A stretch of 64,000 nt of DNA from NCBI RefSeq assembly GCF_014192275.1, contig NZ_JACHXR010000004.1, positions 1 through 64,000 of the forward strand. Direction: 5' to 3'. The notes under the pieces are model-generated. The model did not search any database. It was not told the DNA's origin and saw nothing but the letters and a program-made list of their open reading frames with translations. Of this stretch, positions 41,785 to 48,993 are shown one piece after another. Each line of letters starts with the position of its first letter. Position 1 is the stretch's first letter. The position numbers and the translations under genes are program-made. The stretch is from Halomonas stenophila. Lineage in GTDB: Bacteria; Pseudomonadota; Gammaproteobacteria; Pseudomonadales; Halomonadaceae.

Positions 41785-42708
41785 TCAGCCCAGATGACCC
41801 GCCGTCGCCACCGCCGGGCTGGTCTCGACCATCCTCACCACGCTGCCCACCACGATCAAACATGGCGACGGCAGCGGGTGAGCGGCGAGCCTGTCCGGCA
41901 TATCGGCCAGGGTGCCGGTGAGGGCCGCCTGGTCGGGCAGGCTGGCATTGGCCACCAGCATGATCGGCCAGTCGTCGGGCAGCCCGGCACTGCGCAGGCC
42001 GGCGCAGATCGCCGCGACCTTGGCCAGGCCCATGTAGAACACCAGGGTCTCGTCCCGCCGGGCCAGCGCGGCCCAATCGGGGGTCCCTTCCGTCCGGCAC
42101 AGTTGCGCGGTGATAAAGCGCAGTTGCTGGGCGTGGCCACGGTCGGTGAGCGGAATGCCCATGGAGGCACAGGCCGCCGAGGCCGCGGTGATACCGGGCA
42201 CGATGTGCGCCGGTACCTCTGCCTCGGCGAGTGCGGCGAGTTCCTCGCCCATGCGCCCGAATACCCCCGGGTCGCCGCCCTTGAGGCGCACCACCGCCTT
42301 GCCCTGCCGCGCCAGCTCGACCAGCAGCGCCCCGATCTCGGCCTGGGACACGCTGTGATGGCCCCGCGCCTTGCCCACGTAATAGCGCTCGCGACCGGCG
42401 GGCACCAGGGACAGCACGTCATCGCCCACCAGGCGGTCGTAGACCACCGCGTCGGCCTGCTGCAGCAGTCGGGCCGCCTTGAGGGTCAGCAGCTCGACAT
42501 CGCCGCTGCCGGCGCCGACCAGGTAGACGCTGCCCGGGCGACAGTCCCCCTGCCGGGAGCGTCCCGGGAGCTCGGGGGCGTGCCGCGAGACCCAGGGGGC
42601 GGCCAGCCAACGCGAGGCGTCCCGGCCCAGCCGCACCAGCACATCGGGGACGCGTGCCACGACGTCAGACCACTTGGACGGCTTCAGGCGTCTGCTCGGA
42701 GCGCGCAT
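41785..42708 (-). CDS. cobA: Uroporphyrinogen-III C-methyltransferase
   Basis: A 307-residue SAM-dependent methyltransferase making precorrin-2, the precursor of siroheme used by nitrite reductase. The C-terminal 240 residues match CobA/CysG: SVYLVGAGSGDVELLTLKAARLL, VVYDRLV, RLKGGDPGVFGR, VPGITAAS, PLTDRGHAQ and the YMGL motif. There are about 65 extra N-terminal residues that I do not recognise. AGGAGG six bases upstream supports the ATG at 42708, which overlaps the nitrate reductase gene by 44 bp, so it is the last gene of that operon. Confidence 0.92.
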   Translation of the reverse strand: MRAPSRRLKPSKWSDVVARVPDVLVRLGRDASRWLAAPWVSRHAPELPGRSRQGDCRPGSVYLVGAGSGDVELLTLKAARLLQQADAVVYDRLVGDDVLSLVPAGRERYYVGKARGHHSVSQAEIGALLVELARQGKAVVRLKGGDPGVFGRMGEELAALAEAEVPAHIVPGITAASAACASMGIPLTDRGHAQQLRFITAQLCRTEGTPDWAALARRDETLVFYMGLAKVAAICAGLRSAGLPDDWPIMLVANASLPDQAALTGTLADMPDRLAAHPLPSPCLIVVGSVVRMVETSPAVATAGHLG

Positions 42709-45412
42709 GGGGCCCCTCCTCTTCGCTACTTTCTTCAATAAGGGATTTCAGTTCGGGAATGCAGCTGCCGCACTGGGTGCCGCAGGCAAGTCGCGCGCCC
42801 AGCGCCTCGACGCTGGCGTCGCCCGCGCGAATGGCAGCGACGATGGCGGCCTGGCCCACCTGGTGGCAGCTGCAGACCAGCGGGCCGTTGGCGGCGCCAC
42901 CGTCATCGCAGCCGGCCAGCAGCCGACGGCGACGCCCGTCCTCCAGGGGCAGGCCCTCGGCCGCCTCGGCGAAGCGTGCGTCGAGCCAGGCCAGGCCCGG
43001 CAGCTCGGCGGGCGGCCCCACCATCAGCCACCAGCGCAAGCGGCCGTCCTCGAGGCCGGCCGCCCGCCAGCGGCCGGTGGCGGGATCGTCACACCACAGC
43101 GAGGCCGGCACCGGCAGGCTCTCGGTGAGGCGGGCCAGGCCCACCTCCCCCTCGCCCCAGGCCAGCTGCCAGCGGTCGGCATGGGCCAGCGGGATCCGCG
43201 TCCAGTAGTCGGCGCTCTGTCGCACGGTCCCGGCGACCTCGTGGTCCTCCGCGACCACCAGGGTGGCCTCGCAGGCCGTGGCCAGCGGCGTCACCGCCAC
43301 GGCGCCGTGCTTGGTCTCGGGCTGGCCGGAGAGCGGGTCGACATGGGCCGCGAGCAGGCTGCCGGCCAGGGCCCGGGACGAGAAGCGATCGGTCCAGTGG
43401 ATGGGCACGAACACCTCGCCGCGTCGCTGGCCGCGCGACAGCCGGATCCGGCCACGGTACTCGCCGGTGGCACTCGTCAGGCGCGCCAGCTGCTGGTCGC
43501 CGAGCCCGAGCGCCTGGGCATCTTCCGGGGCGATCTCGATGAAGGGTTCGGCCCGGTGGTTCATCAGCCGCGCCGCGCGGCCGGTGCGGGTCATGGTGTG
43601 CCACTGGTCGCGCACGCGTCCGGTGTTGAGCCGCAGCGAATGGGTCGCGTCGAGCGCCTGGACGGGCCCCCGCGGGCGCACCGGAAAGAGCCTGGCACGC
43701 CCGTCGGCGGTGGCGAAGCGACCATCCTCGAACAGCCGGGCGGTGCCATGAGGGGCGTCGGCGGTCACCGGCCACTGGATCGGCGCCAGGGCGTCGTAGC
43801 CCTCGCGATCCAGCTCGGCCAGCGCCGAGATATCGAACATCCGGGCACCATGGCCCGGGTGGTCGGGCGCGTTCTCGAAGCCGGAGAGCCGCGCGTGCTC
43901 GGCGAAGATCTCGCCGGGATGGGCATAGCCGAAGGCCTCGCCATAGCCCAGCCGCCGCGCGACCTCGCCGATGATCCACCAGTCGTGACGCGCCTCCCCG
44001 GGCGGGGGCAGCAGCCCCCGCTGGCGGGAGATGCGCCGCTCGGAGTTGGTCACGGTGCCGTCCTTCTCGGACCAGGACGTGGCCGGCAGCACGATATCGG
44101 CATAGGGCAGCAGGTCGGTGTTGGCCATGCACTCGGAGACGATCACCAGCGGGCATCTGGCCAGGGCCGCCCGCACCCGGTCGGCATCGGGAAGGCTGAC
44201 CACGGGGTTGGTGGCCATGATCCACAGGGCCTGGATCTCGCCGCGCTCGATGGCCTCGAACAGGGCCACCGCCTTGTGACCGGGCCCCTCGGGCAGGGTC
44301 GGCGCCAGATGCTCGGTGGTCCAGAAGCGGCGCACCCGATCGAGGGCGCCGGGACTGTCATAGTCCATGTGCGCGGCCAGCTGGTTGGCCAGGCCCCCCA
44401 CCTCGCGACCGCCCATGGCGTTGGGCTGGCCGGTGATCGAGAAGGGACCGGCACCGGGCAGGCCGATCTTGCCGCCGGCCAGGTGGCAGTTGATGATGGC
44501 GTGGCACTTGTCGGTGCCGCTGGACGACTGGTTGATGCCCTGGGAATAGAGGGTCACCACGTGCAGCTGGCTGGCGAACCAGTAGAAGAAGGTCTCCAGG
44601 CGCTCCGGGTCGACGTCGCAGTCGGCGGCGATGGCCTCGACGGCGCAGTCGTCCTCGCGGGCCGCGGCCAGCGCCGCATCCAGCCCCCGGGTGTGCTGTT
44701 CCAGGTAGACCCGGTCGAGCTTGCCCTTGGCGGCCATCCAGGCCAGCAGGCCGTTGAACAGCCGAGCGTCACTGCCGGGCGCGAGCCCCAGGTAGAGGTC
44801 GGCCAGCTCGCAACTGTCGGTGACCCGTGGGTCGATCACCACCACCCGCATCAGCGGGTTACGGGTCTTGGCGGTACGCAGGCGCTGGAAGAGCACCGGG
44901 TGATTCCAGGCCAGGTTGGACCCCACCAGCACCACCAGCTCGGCCTCCTCCAGGTCCTCGTAGTTGCAGGGCACGGCGTCGGCGCCCAGCGAACGCTTGT
45001 AGGCGGCCACCGCCGAGGCCATGCACAGCCGCGAGTTGGTATCCAGGTGCGGCGTGCCGAGAAACCCCTTGAACAGCTTGTTGGCGACGTAATAGTCCTC
45101 GGTGAGCAACTGCCCGGACAGGTAGCCGGCCACCGCCGGGTCGCCGGCGGCCTCGCGGGTCGCCTGGAGCCGTTCGGCCACGGCGTCGAGCGCGGTGCCC
45201 CAGTCCACCTCGACCCCGTCCACCCGGGGGCGCGTCAGACGCCCCTGCTCGCCCAGGGTCTCGGCGAGCGCCGAGCCCTTGACGCACAGGCGGCCGAAGT
45301 TGGCCGGATGCGTGGCGTCGCCCTCGACGCCGACCATGCGGTCGCCGTCGATGTCGGCCAGCACGCCGCAGCCGACACCGCAGTAGGGGCAAGTGGTTCG
45401 CGCCTGATGCAT
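42665..45412 (-). CDS. nasA: Assimilatory nitrate reductase, catalytic subunit
   Basis: A 915-residue molybdopterin oxidoreductase. The N-terminal 4Fe-4S site is CPYCGVGCGV...GRLCVKG. Mo-bis-MGD domains follow (SNLAWNHPVLFQR, INQSSSGTDKCHAIINCHLAGG, WIMATNPVVSLPD). Near the C terminus there is a BFD-type 2Fe-2S domain, CSCHQVG ... CGTQCGSCIPELKSLI, as in NasA/NasC of enteric and pseudomonad systems. No signal peptide, so it is cytoplasmic. It reduces nitrate to nitrite. A sigma-54 promoter and structured leader lie upstream. GAGGAG precedes the ATG. Confidence 0.95.
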   Translation of the reverse strand: MHQARTTCPYCGVGCGVLADIDGDRMVGVEGDATHPANFGRLCVKGSALAETLGEQGRLTRPRVDGVEVDWGTALDAVAERLQATREAAGDPAVAGYLSGQLLTEDYYVANKLFKGFLGTPHLDTNSRLCMASAVAAYKRSLGADAVPCNYEDLEEAELVVLVGSNLAWNHPVLFQRLRTAKTRNPLMRVVVIDPRVTDSCELADLYLGLAPGSDARLFNGLLAWMAAKGKLDRVYLEQHTRGLDAALAAAREDDCAVEAIAADCDVDPERLETFFYWFASQLHVVTLYSQGINQSSSGTDKCHAIINCHLAGGKIGLPGAGPFSITGQPNAMGGREVGGLANQLAAHMDYDSPGALDRVRRFWTTEHLAPTLPEGPGHKAVALFEAIERGEIQALWIMATNPVVSLPDADRVRAALARCPLVIVSECMANTDLLPYADIVLPATSWSEKDGTVTNSERRISRQRGLLPPPGEARHDWWIIGEVARRLGYGEAFGYAHPGEIFAEHARLSGFENAPDHPGHGARMFDISALAELDREGYDALAPIQWPVTADAPHGTARLFEDGRFATADGRARLFPVRPRGPVQALDATHSLRLNTGRVRDQWHTMTRTGRAARLMNHRAEPFIEIAPEDAQALGLGDQQLARLTSATGEYRGRIRLSRGQRRGEVFVPIHWTDRFSSRALAGSLLAAHVDPLSGQPETKHGAVAVTPLATACEATLVVAEDHEVAGTVRQSADYWTRIPLAHADRWQLAWGEGEVGLARLTESLPVPASLWCDDPATGRWRAAGLEDGRLRWWLMVGPPAELPGLAWLDARFAEAAEGLPLEDGRRRRLLAGCDDGGAANGPLVCSCHQVGQAAIVAAIRAGDASVEALGARLACGTQCGSCIPELKSLIEESSEEEGPHARSEQTPEAVQVV

Positions 45413-45433
45413 AACGCACTCCTCGATCGTGGG

Positions 45434-45514
45434 TCCCAACGACGACGCCCACCACCGCGCCGGTAGTCAGCGCGATGGTGGGCGTCGTTGCCTGAGGCCA
45501 CCGCCATGGCGGCC
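45434..45514 (-). promoter_or_regulatory. Candidate NasT-controlled leader of nasA
   Basis: On the minus strand, 5' to 3': a 7-bp stem GGCCGCC / GGTGGCC with loop ATGGC (45496-45514), then GGC-AACGAC-GCC (45481-45492, loop A1 and G4). A long hairpin (45437-45490) follows, whose 5' arm includes the AACGACGCC segment. The second small hairpin and the long hairpin cannot form together, as expected for antitermination. The long hairpin lacks a U-tail, so it is not a textbook terminator. Confidence 0.5.
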
Positions 45515-45537
45515 CGGGAGATGATTGACCAGTATCA

Positions 45538-45553
45538 AGCAAACCGCGTGCCA
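45538..45553 (-). promoter_or_regulatory. Sigma-54 promoter of nasA
   Basis: TGGCAC-GCGGT-TTGCT on the minus strand is an almost perfect match to TGGCAC-N5-TTGCA/T, with GG-N10-GC spacing. The start point would be near 45527, about 115 bases before the nasA ATG. Confidence 0.8.
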
Positions 45554-45649
45554 ACAGACCCGAAGCCTCCAGTGGTGGGGCTTCCGGGCCGGCCGGTGCC
45601 GGGCATTCGCGCCGATCTGCACCAGCCGGGGCCGTCGGCGCCCGATTCC

Positions 45650-45664
45650 GCACCGCTGCGGTGC
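45650..45664. promoter_or_regulatory. NtrC-like enhancer site between nasA and nasT
   Basis: GCACC-GCTGC-GGTGC is a perfect inverted repeat matching the NtrC consensus core GCACC-N5-GGTGC. It lies about 95 bp from both divergent sigma-54 promoters. A weaker TGCACC-AGCCG-GGGCC is at 45618-45633. Confidence 0.65.
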
Positions 45665-45741
45665 AACAATCTTCTCGGCGGTCGAGGGCGTCGGCGCCAG
45701 GACCGGCGCCCGACCCCGCTCCTTTCCGGCATCGCGACGCC

Positions 45742-45757
45742 TGGAACGGATCTTGCA
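45742..45757 (+). promoter_or_regulatory. Sigma-54 promoter of nasT-nasS
   Basis: TGGAAC-GGATC-TTGCA has exact GG-N10-GC spacing and a perfect -12 half. Transcription would start about 30 bases before the nasT ATG, leaving a short, unstructured leader. Confidence 0.7.
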
Positions 45758-45796
45758 TTAGTCCCTGCAAACGACCGATGCAACGAGCCACGCCCT

Positions 45797-46390
45797 ATGC
45801 CCCAGCCCCTGAAGATCCTGCTGGTCGATGACGAGATCGTGCGCGCCGCCATGGTCGAGGAGGCCCTCGGCCAGGAGGGCCATGAGGTCGTCTGCCGCCT
45901 GCAGAGTCCGGCCAGCCTCAACGAGATGGTCGCGCGTCACGCCCCCGATGTGGTGATCATCGACATGGAATCCCCCGATCGCGACACCCTCGACAGCATG
46001 TCCCTGCTGAATCGCGAGAACCCGCGTCCGGTGGTGTTCTTCGCCGACCAGCACCAGCCCGACACCATGCAGGCCGCCCTGGAGGCCGGTGTCAGCGCCT
46101 ATGTGGTGGACGGCCTGGTGCCCAGCCGGGTCAAGGCGATCCTCGAGGTCGCCATCGCCCGCTTCGCCTCCTTCCAGTCGATGCGCACCGAGCTCGACAA
46201 GGCGCGCGGCCAGCTGGCCGACCGCAAGCGCATCGAGCGCGCCAAGGGGCTGCTGATGAAGCACCAGGACTGCGACGAGGAACAGGCCTACCGCATGCTG
46301 CGCAAGCTGGCCATGGACCGCGGCCAGCGCATCGGCGAGGTGGCCGCCAACGTGATCGATATCCTCGAACGACTGGAGAAAGGCCTATGA
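45797..46390 (+). CDS. nasT: NasT: ANTAR-domain transcription antiterminator
   Basis: A 197-residue response-regulator-like protein. The receiver domain starts ILLVDDE and has an Asp in VVIIDMESPD; it is degenerate. A coiled-coil linker leads to the C-terminal ANTAR domain: RKRIERAKGLLMKHQDCDEEQAYRMLRKLAMDRGQRIGEVA. ANTAR proteins bind paired hexaloop hairpins and prevent termination. NasT is released from NasS by nitrate. The start was chosen to give MPQPLKILLVDD, without a strong ribosome site. It overlaps nasS in ATGA. Confidence 0.94.
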   Translation: MPQPLKILLVDDEIVRAAMVEEALGQEGHEVVCRLQSPASLNEMVARHAPDVVIIDMESPDRDTLDSMSLLNRENPRPVVFFADQHQPDTMQAALEAGVSAYVVDGLVPSRVKAILEVAIARFASFQSMRTELDKARGQLADRKRIERAKGLLMKHQDCDEEQAYRMLRKLAMDRGQRIGEVAANVIDILERLEKGL

Positions 46391-47433
46391 CCGCGAGTCG
46401 CACCGCCGGGCTCGAGCGCCTGACGCTGGGCTTCATTCCGCTGCTGGATGCCGCCCTGCCGATCATCGCCCGCGAGGGCGGCTTCTTCGCCGCCGAAGGG
46501 CTCGACGTCGCGCTGTCCCGCGAGAATGCCTGGTCGACGCTGCGCGACAAGCTCGCCGCCGGCCTGCTGGATGGCGCCCACATGCTGGCCCCGCTGCCCC
46601 TGGCCATGAGCCTGGGGATCTCCGGCGCCGCCTGCGAGACCCTGGCCCCGCTGGTACTGGGGCGCAACGGCAACACCCTGGTGCTGTCGTCGCGCTGGAG
46701 CGAGGGCATGCCTCTGCCGGAGACCGCCATCCCGCCGGGGGACCCGGATCCCGCCGCCGGCGCCCGCGACTTCGCCCGGCGGTTGCGCCATCGTGGCGGA
46801 CCGCCGCCCTGCCTGGCCATCGTCCATCCCTTCTCGTGCCAGCATTACCAGCTGCGCGAATGGCTGGCACTCGGCGGCATCGACGCCGACCACGAGGTCA
46901 AGCGGGTGGTCCTGCCACCGTCCCGCATGGCCGAGGCCCTGGAAGAGGGGCGCATCGACGGCTTCTGCGTCGGCGAGCCCTGGGGCAGCCTGGCCCAGCG
47001 CCGGGGAGGCGGTCGCATCGTCGCCAGCGGCGCCCAGCTCTGGCCGGACCACCCCGAGAAGGTCCTCGGGGTCACCGCGTCCTGGGCCGAGCGCCACCCC
47101 GCGACCCTCGCCGCCCTGATCCGTGGCCTGACCGGGGCCGCCGACTGGCTCGGGGCCTCACCCGAGCATGCCCGCCAGGCACGCGACTGGCTGGCCCTGC
47201 CGCCCTACCTGGACCGGGCCGCGAGCCATCTCGAGACGCTGGCACCCGACACGGGCCCGGCACGCCAACGCCTCGGCGGCGACCTGCGGCCCTCCCCCGC
47301 GGCCATGGCCCCCATGGCCGCCCACCTCGACCATGCGCTGCGGGCCCGCGGTGGCCGGCTGGCCCCCGCCCGACTGTCGGCCTGTTACAGCCCCGTGCAT
47401 TTCGATGCCGCCACGCACCAGGAGCGTGCATAA
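46387..47433 (+). CDS. nasS: NasS: nitrate-sensing protein of the NrtA/CmpA family
   Basis: A 348-residue solute-binding-like protein without signal peptide, so cytoplasmic. RLTLGFIPLLDAALPIIAREGGFFAAEGLDV, VHPFSCQHYQLREWLALGGIDADHEVKRVVLPP and GFCVGEPWGSLA are typical of nitrate-binding NrtA-type domains. It is expected to bind NasT when nitrate is absent. Its ATG overlaps the nasT stop, suiting an obligate complex. The last codons contain an NtrC-like site. Confidence 0.93.
   Translation: MTASRTAGLERLTLGFIPLLDAALPIIAREGGFFAAEGLDVALSRENAWSTLRDKLAAGLLDGAHMLAPLPLAMSLGISGAACETLAPLVLGRNGNTLVLSSRWSEGMPLPETAIPPGDPDPAAGARDFARRLRHRGGPPPCLAIVHPFSCQHYQLREWLALGGIDADHEVKRVVLPPSRMAEALEEGRIDGFCVGEPWGSLAQRRGGGRIVASGAQLWPDHPEKVLGVTASWAERHPATLAALIRGLTGAADWLGASPEHARQARDWLALPPYLDRAASHLETLAPDTGPARQRLGGDLRPSPAAMAPMAAHLDHALRARGGRLAPARLSACYSPVHFDAATHQERA
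47414..47430 (+). promoter_or_regulatory. NtrC-like site at the end of nasS
   Basis: CGCACC-AGGAG-CGTGCA matches TGCACC-N5-GGTGCA at ten of twelve positions. It lies inside the last nasS codons, about 90 bp upstream of a weak sigma-54 element. Confidence 0.45.
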
Positions 47434-47518
47434 GGCCCGTCCGGGCGGCGGCGGGCATCCCGCCGCCGTCCGCCACGACGAACGTAAATATTTGATTTAA
47501 TTGAAACAAACAAAATAT

Positions 47519-47534
47519 TGGCTCGATAATTGAA
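47519..47534 (+). promoter_or_regulatory. Weak sigma-54-like promoter of the nirBD unit
   Basis: TGGCTC-GATAA-TTGAA keeps the -24 half but has GA instead of GC at -12. The surrounding 47484-47535 is strikingly AT-rich compared with the rest of the window, as promoters here are. It would give a leader of about 130 bases. Confidence 0.4.
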
Positions 47535-47573
47535 AGACTGTAGGTAACCGGAGCGGGCCCAGGCCTCTCCCTC

Positions 47574-47591
47574 GCGATCAACGGCGATCGC
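47574..47591 (+). promoter_or_regulatory. NasT (ANTAR) hexaloop hairpin in the nirB-operon leader
   Basis: GCGATC-AACGGC-GATCGC: a perfect 6-bp stem closing a hexaloop with A1 and G4. The loop is the same as in the narK leader. It is 17 bases upstream of a strong terminator. A first partner hairpin is not clear here; GGAGCGG...CCTCTCC just upstream is imperfect. Confidence 0.65.
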
Positions 47592-47608
47592 CCACCGAAT
47601 TCCAGACG

Positions 47609-47656
47609 AAGGCGTCTCCGCACCCCCGATGCCAGGGGGTGCCGAGGCGTCTTTTT
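47609..47656 (+). terminator. Leader terminator (attenuator) before the nirB operon
   Basis: A stem of about 20 bp: GCACCCCC pairs with GGGGGTGC around a 7-base loop, one C-C mismatch, then AAGGCGTCTC pairs with GAGGCGTCTT, followed by a T-run. It ends 20 bases before the first start codon, so it can only be an attenuator of the downstream operon or the end of nasS. Confidence 0.85.
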
Positions 47657-47676
47657 GCGTTTCAGGAGGTTTCGAC

Positions 47677-48993
47677 ATGTGCCCCGATGCCCTACCCGGG
47701 TCCGCCCCGAACCCGCAGCCCATCGAGCACCTGGTGATCGTCGGCAACGGCATGGCCACCCAGCGCCTGGTCGAGACGCTCGTGCGCCAGGCCAATGCGC
47801 CGCGCCGCATCACCGTGATCGGCGAGGAACGCTGCCCGGCCTACAACCGCATCCTGCTCTCCCCCTGGCTGGCGGGCGACATGAGCCATGATGACCTGCG
47901 CCTGCCCGAGATCGCCGACCGGGCCGGCATCGCCCTGACCACCCGGCTCGGCGAGCGGGTCACCCGCATCGACCGGGAGCGGCGCCGGGTACTGACCGCG
48001 CGCGGCGAGGCCATCGCCTACGAGCGGCTGGTATTGGCCACCGGCTCGCGTACCGCCCTGCCGGCGGTGCCGGGCATCGCGTTGGCCGGGGTCGGCGGCT
48101 TTCGTGACCTGGACGACGCCGAGGCCCTGGCCGAAGCCGCGCAGCGCGGCGGTCGCGGCCTGGTGGTCGGCGGCGGCCTGCTGGGCCTGGAGGCCGCCGA
48201 GGGCCTGCGCCAGCGCGGCATGCAGGCCCGCGTGCTCCAGCGCAGCGAACGCCTGATGAACCGCCAGCTCGATGCCACCGCCGCGGCGCTGCTGCGCCGC
48301 GAGCTGGAGGGCCGCGGGCTTGCGATCGACACCGGCGTCGAACTGGCCGCCCTCGAGGACGACGGCCGCGGCCATGTCGCCGCGGCGCGCCTGGCCACCG
48401 GGGAACGGCTGCCCGCCGACCGGGTGGTCATCGCCGCCGGCATCACGCCCAATGCCGAGCTCGGTCGCGAGGCCGGCCTGGCCTGCGACCGCGCCATCCG
48501 GGTCGATGCCTGGCTGACCACCTCCGACCCGGCCATCCATGCCCTCGGCGAATGCTGCCAGTTCGAGACCCGCACCTTCGGGCTGGTCGAGCCGATCTGG
48601 CAGCAGGTCGAGGTGCTGGCCCGCCACCTGGCCGGGGAAGCGACGGCGGGCTTCGCCGACGCCCCGACCGCCACCAAGCTCAAGGTCGGCGGCGTGTCCC
48701 TGTATGCCTTCGGCCCCACCGAGGCCGGGCCGGGCCACGAGGCGCTGACCTATCACGATCCGCAACAGGGCGAATACCGCCGCCTGCTGCTGCGTGACGG
48801 CCGCCTGGAGGGCGCCGTGCTCTATGGCGACACCGCCATGGGGCCCTGGCTGTTCACCCAGGCCCGGGCCGGCACCCGGCTGGACGCCGTCCGGCAGGCC
48901 CTGGCCCTCGGCCAGGCCGATGTCGAGGCCCTGCTCGCCGAGCACGAGACCACTCTCCGAGACACCGATAGCCCCGAGAAGGAGGCCGCATGA
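47677..48993 (+). CDS. FAD-dependent NAD(P)H oxidoreductase of the nitrate assimilation operon
   Basis: A 438-residue flavoprotein resembling the N-terminal half of NirB and rubredoxin/nitrite-reductase-type NADH oxidoreductases. FAD motif VIVGNGMATQRL (GxGxxx, about 22), YNRILLSPWLAG, VLATGSR, the NAD motif VVGGGLLGLEAA (about 170) and the TSDPAIHALGECCQF segment. No Fe-S or siroheme domain. In this position it may pass electrons from NADH to the nitrate reductase. AGGAGG precedes the ATG; it overlaps nirB in ATGA. Confidence 0.87.
   Translation: MCPDALPGSAPNPQPIEHLVIVGNGMATQRLVETLVRQANAPRRITVIGEERCPAYNRILLSPWLAGDMSHDDLRLPEIADRAGIALTTRLGERVTRIDRERRRVLTARGEAIAYERLVLATGSRTALPAVPGIALAGVGGFRDLDDAEALAEAAQRGGRGLVVGGGLLGLEAAEGLRQRGMQARVLQRSERLMNRQLDATAAALLRRELEGRGLAIDTGVELAALEDDGRGHVAAARLATGERLPADRVVIAAGITPNAELGREAGLACDRAIRVDAWLTTSDPAIHALGECCQFETRTFGLVEPIWQQVEVLARHLAGEATAGFADAPTATKLKVGGVSLYAFGPTEAGPGHEALTYHDPQQGEYRRLLLRDGRLEGAVLYGDTAMGPWLFTQARAGTRLDAVRQALALGQADVEALLAEHETTLRDTDSPEKEAA

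Noticed and set aside
42674..45466. 930-codon open frame antisense to the nitrate reductase gene
   Set aside because: Gly/His/Gln-rich antisense shadow, typical of GC-rich genes. It also covers the nasA start and leader, and it has no recognisable domain.
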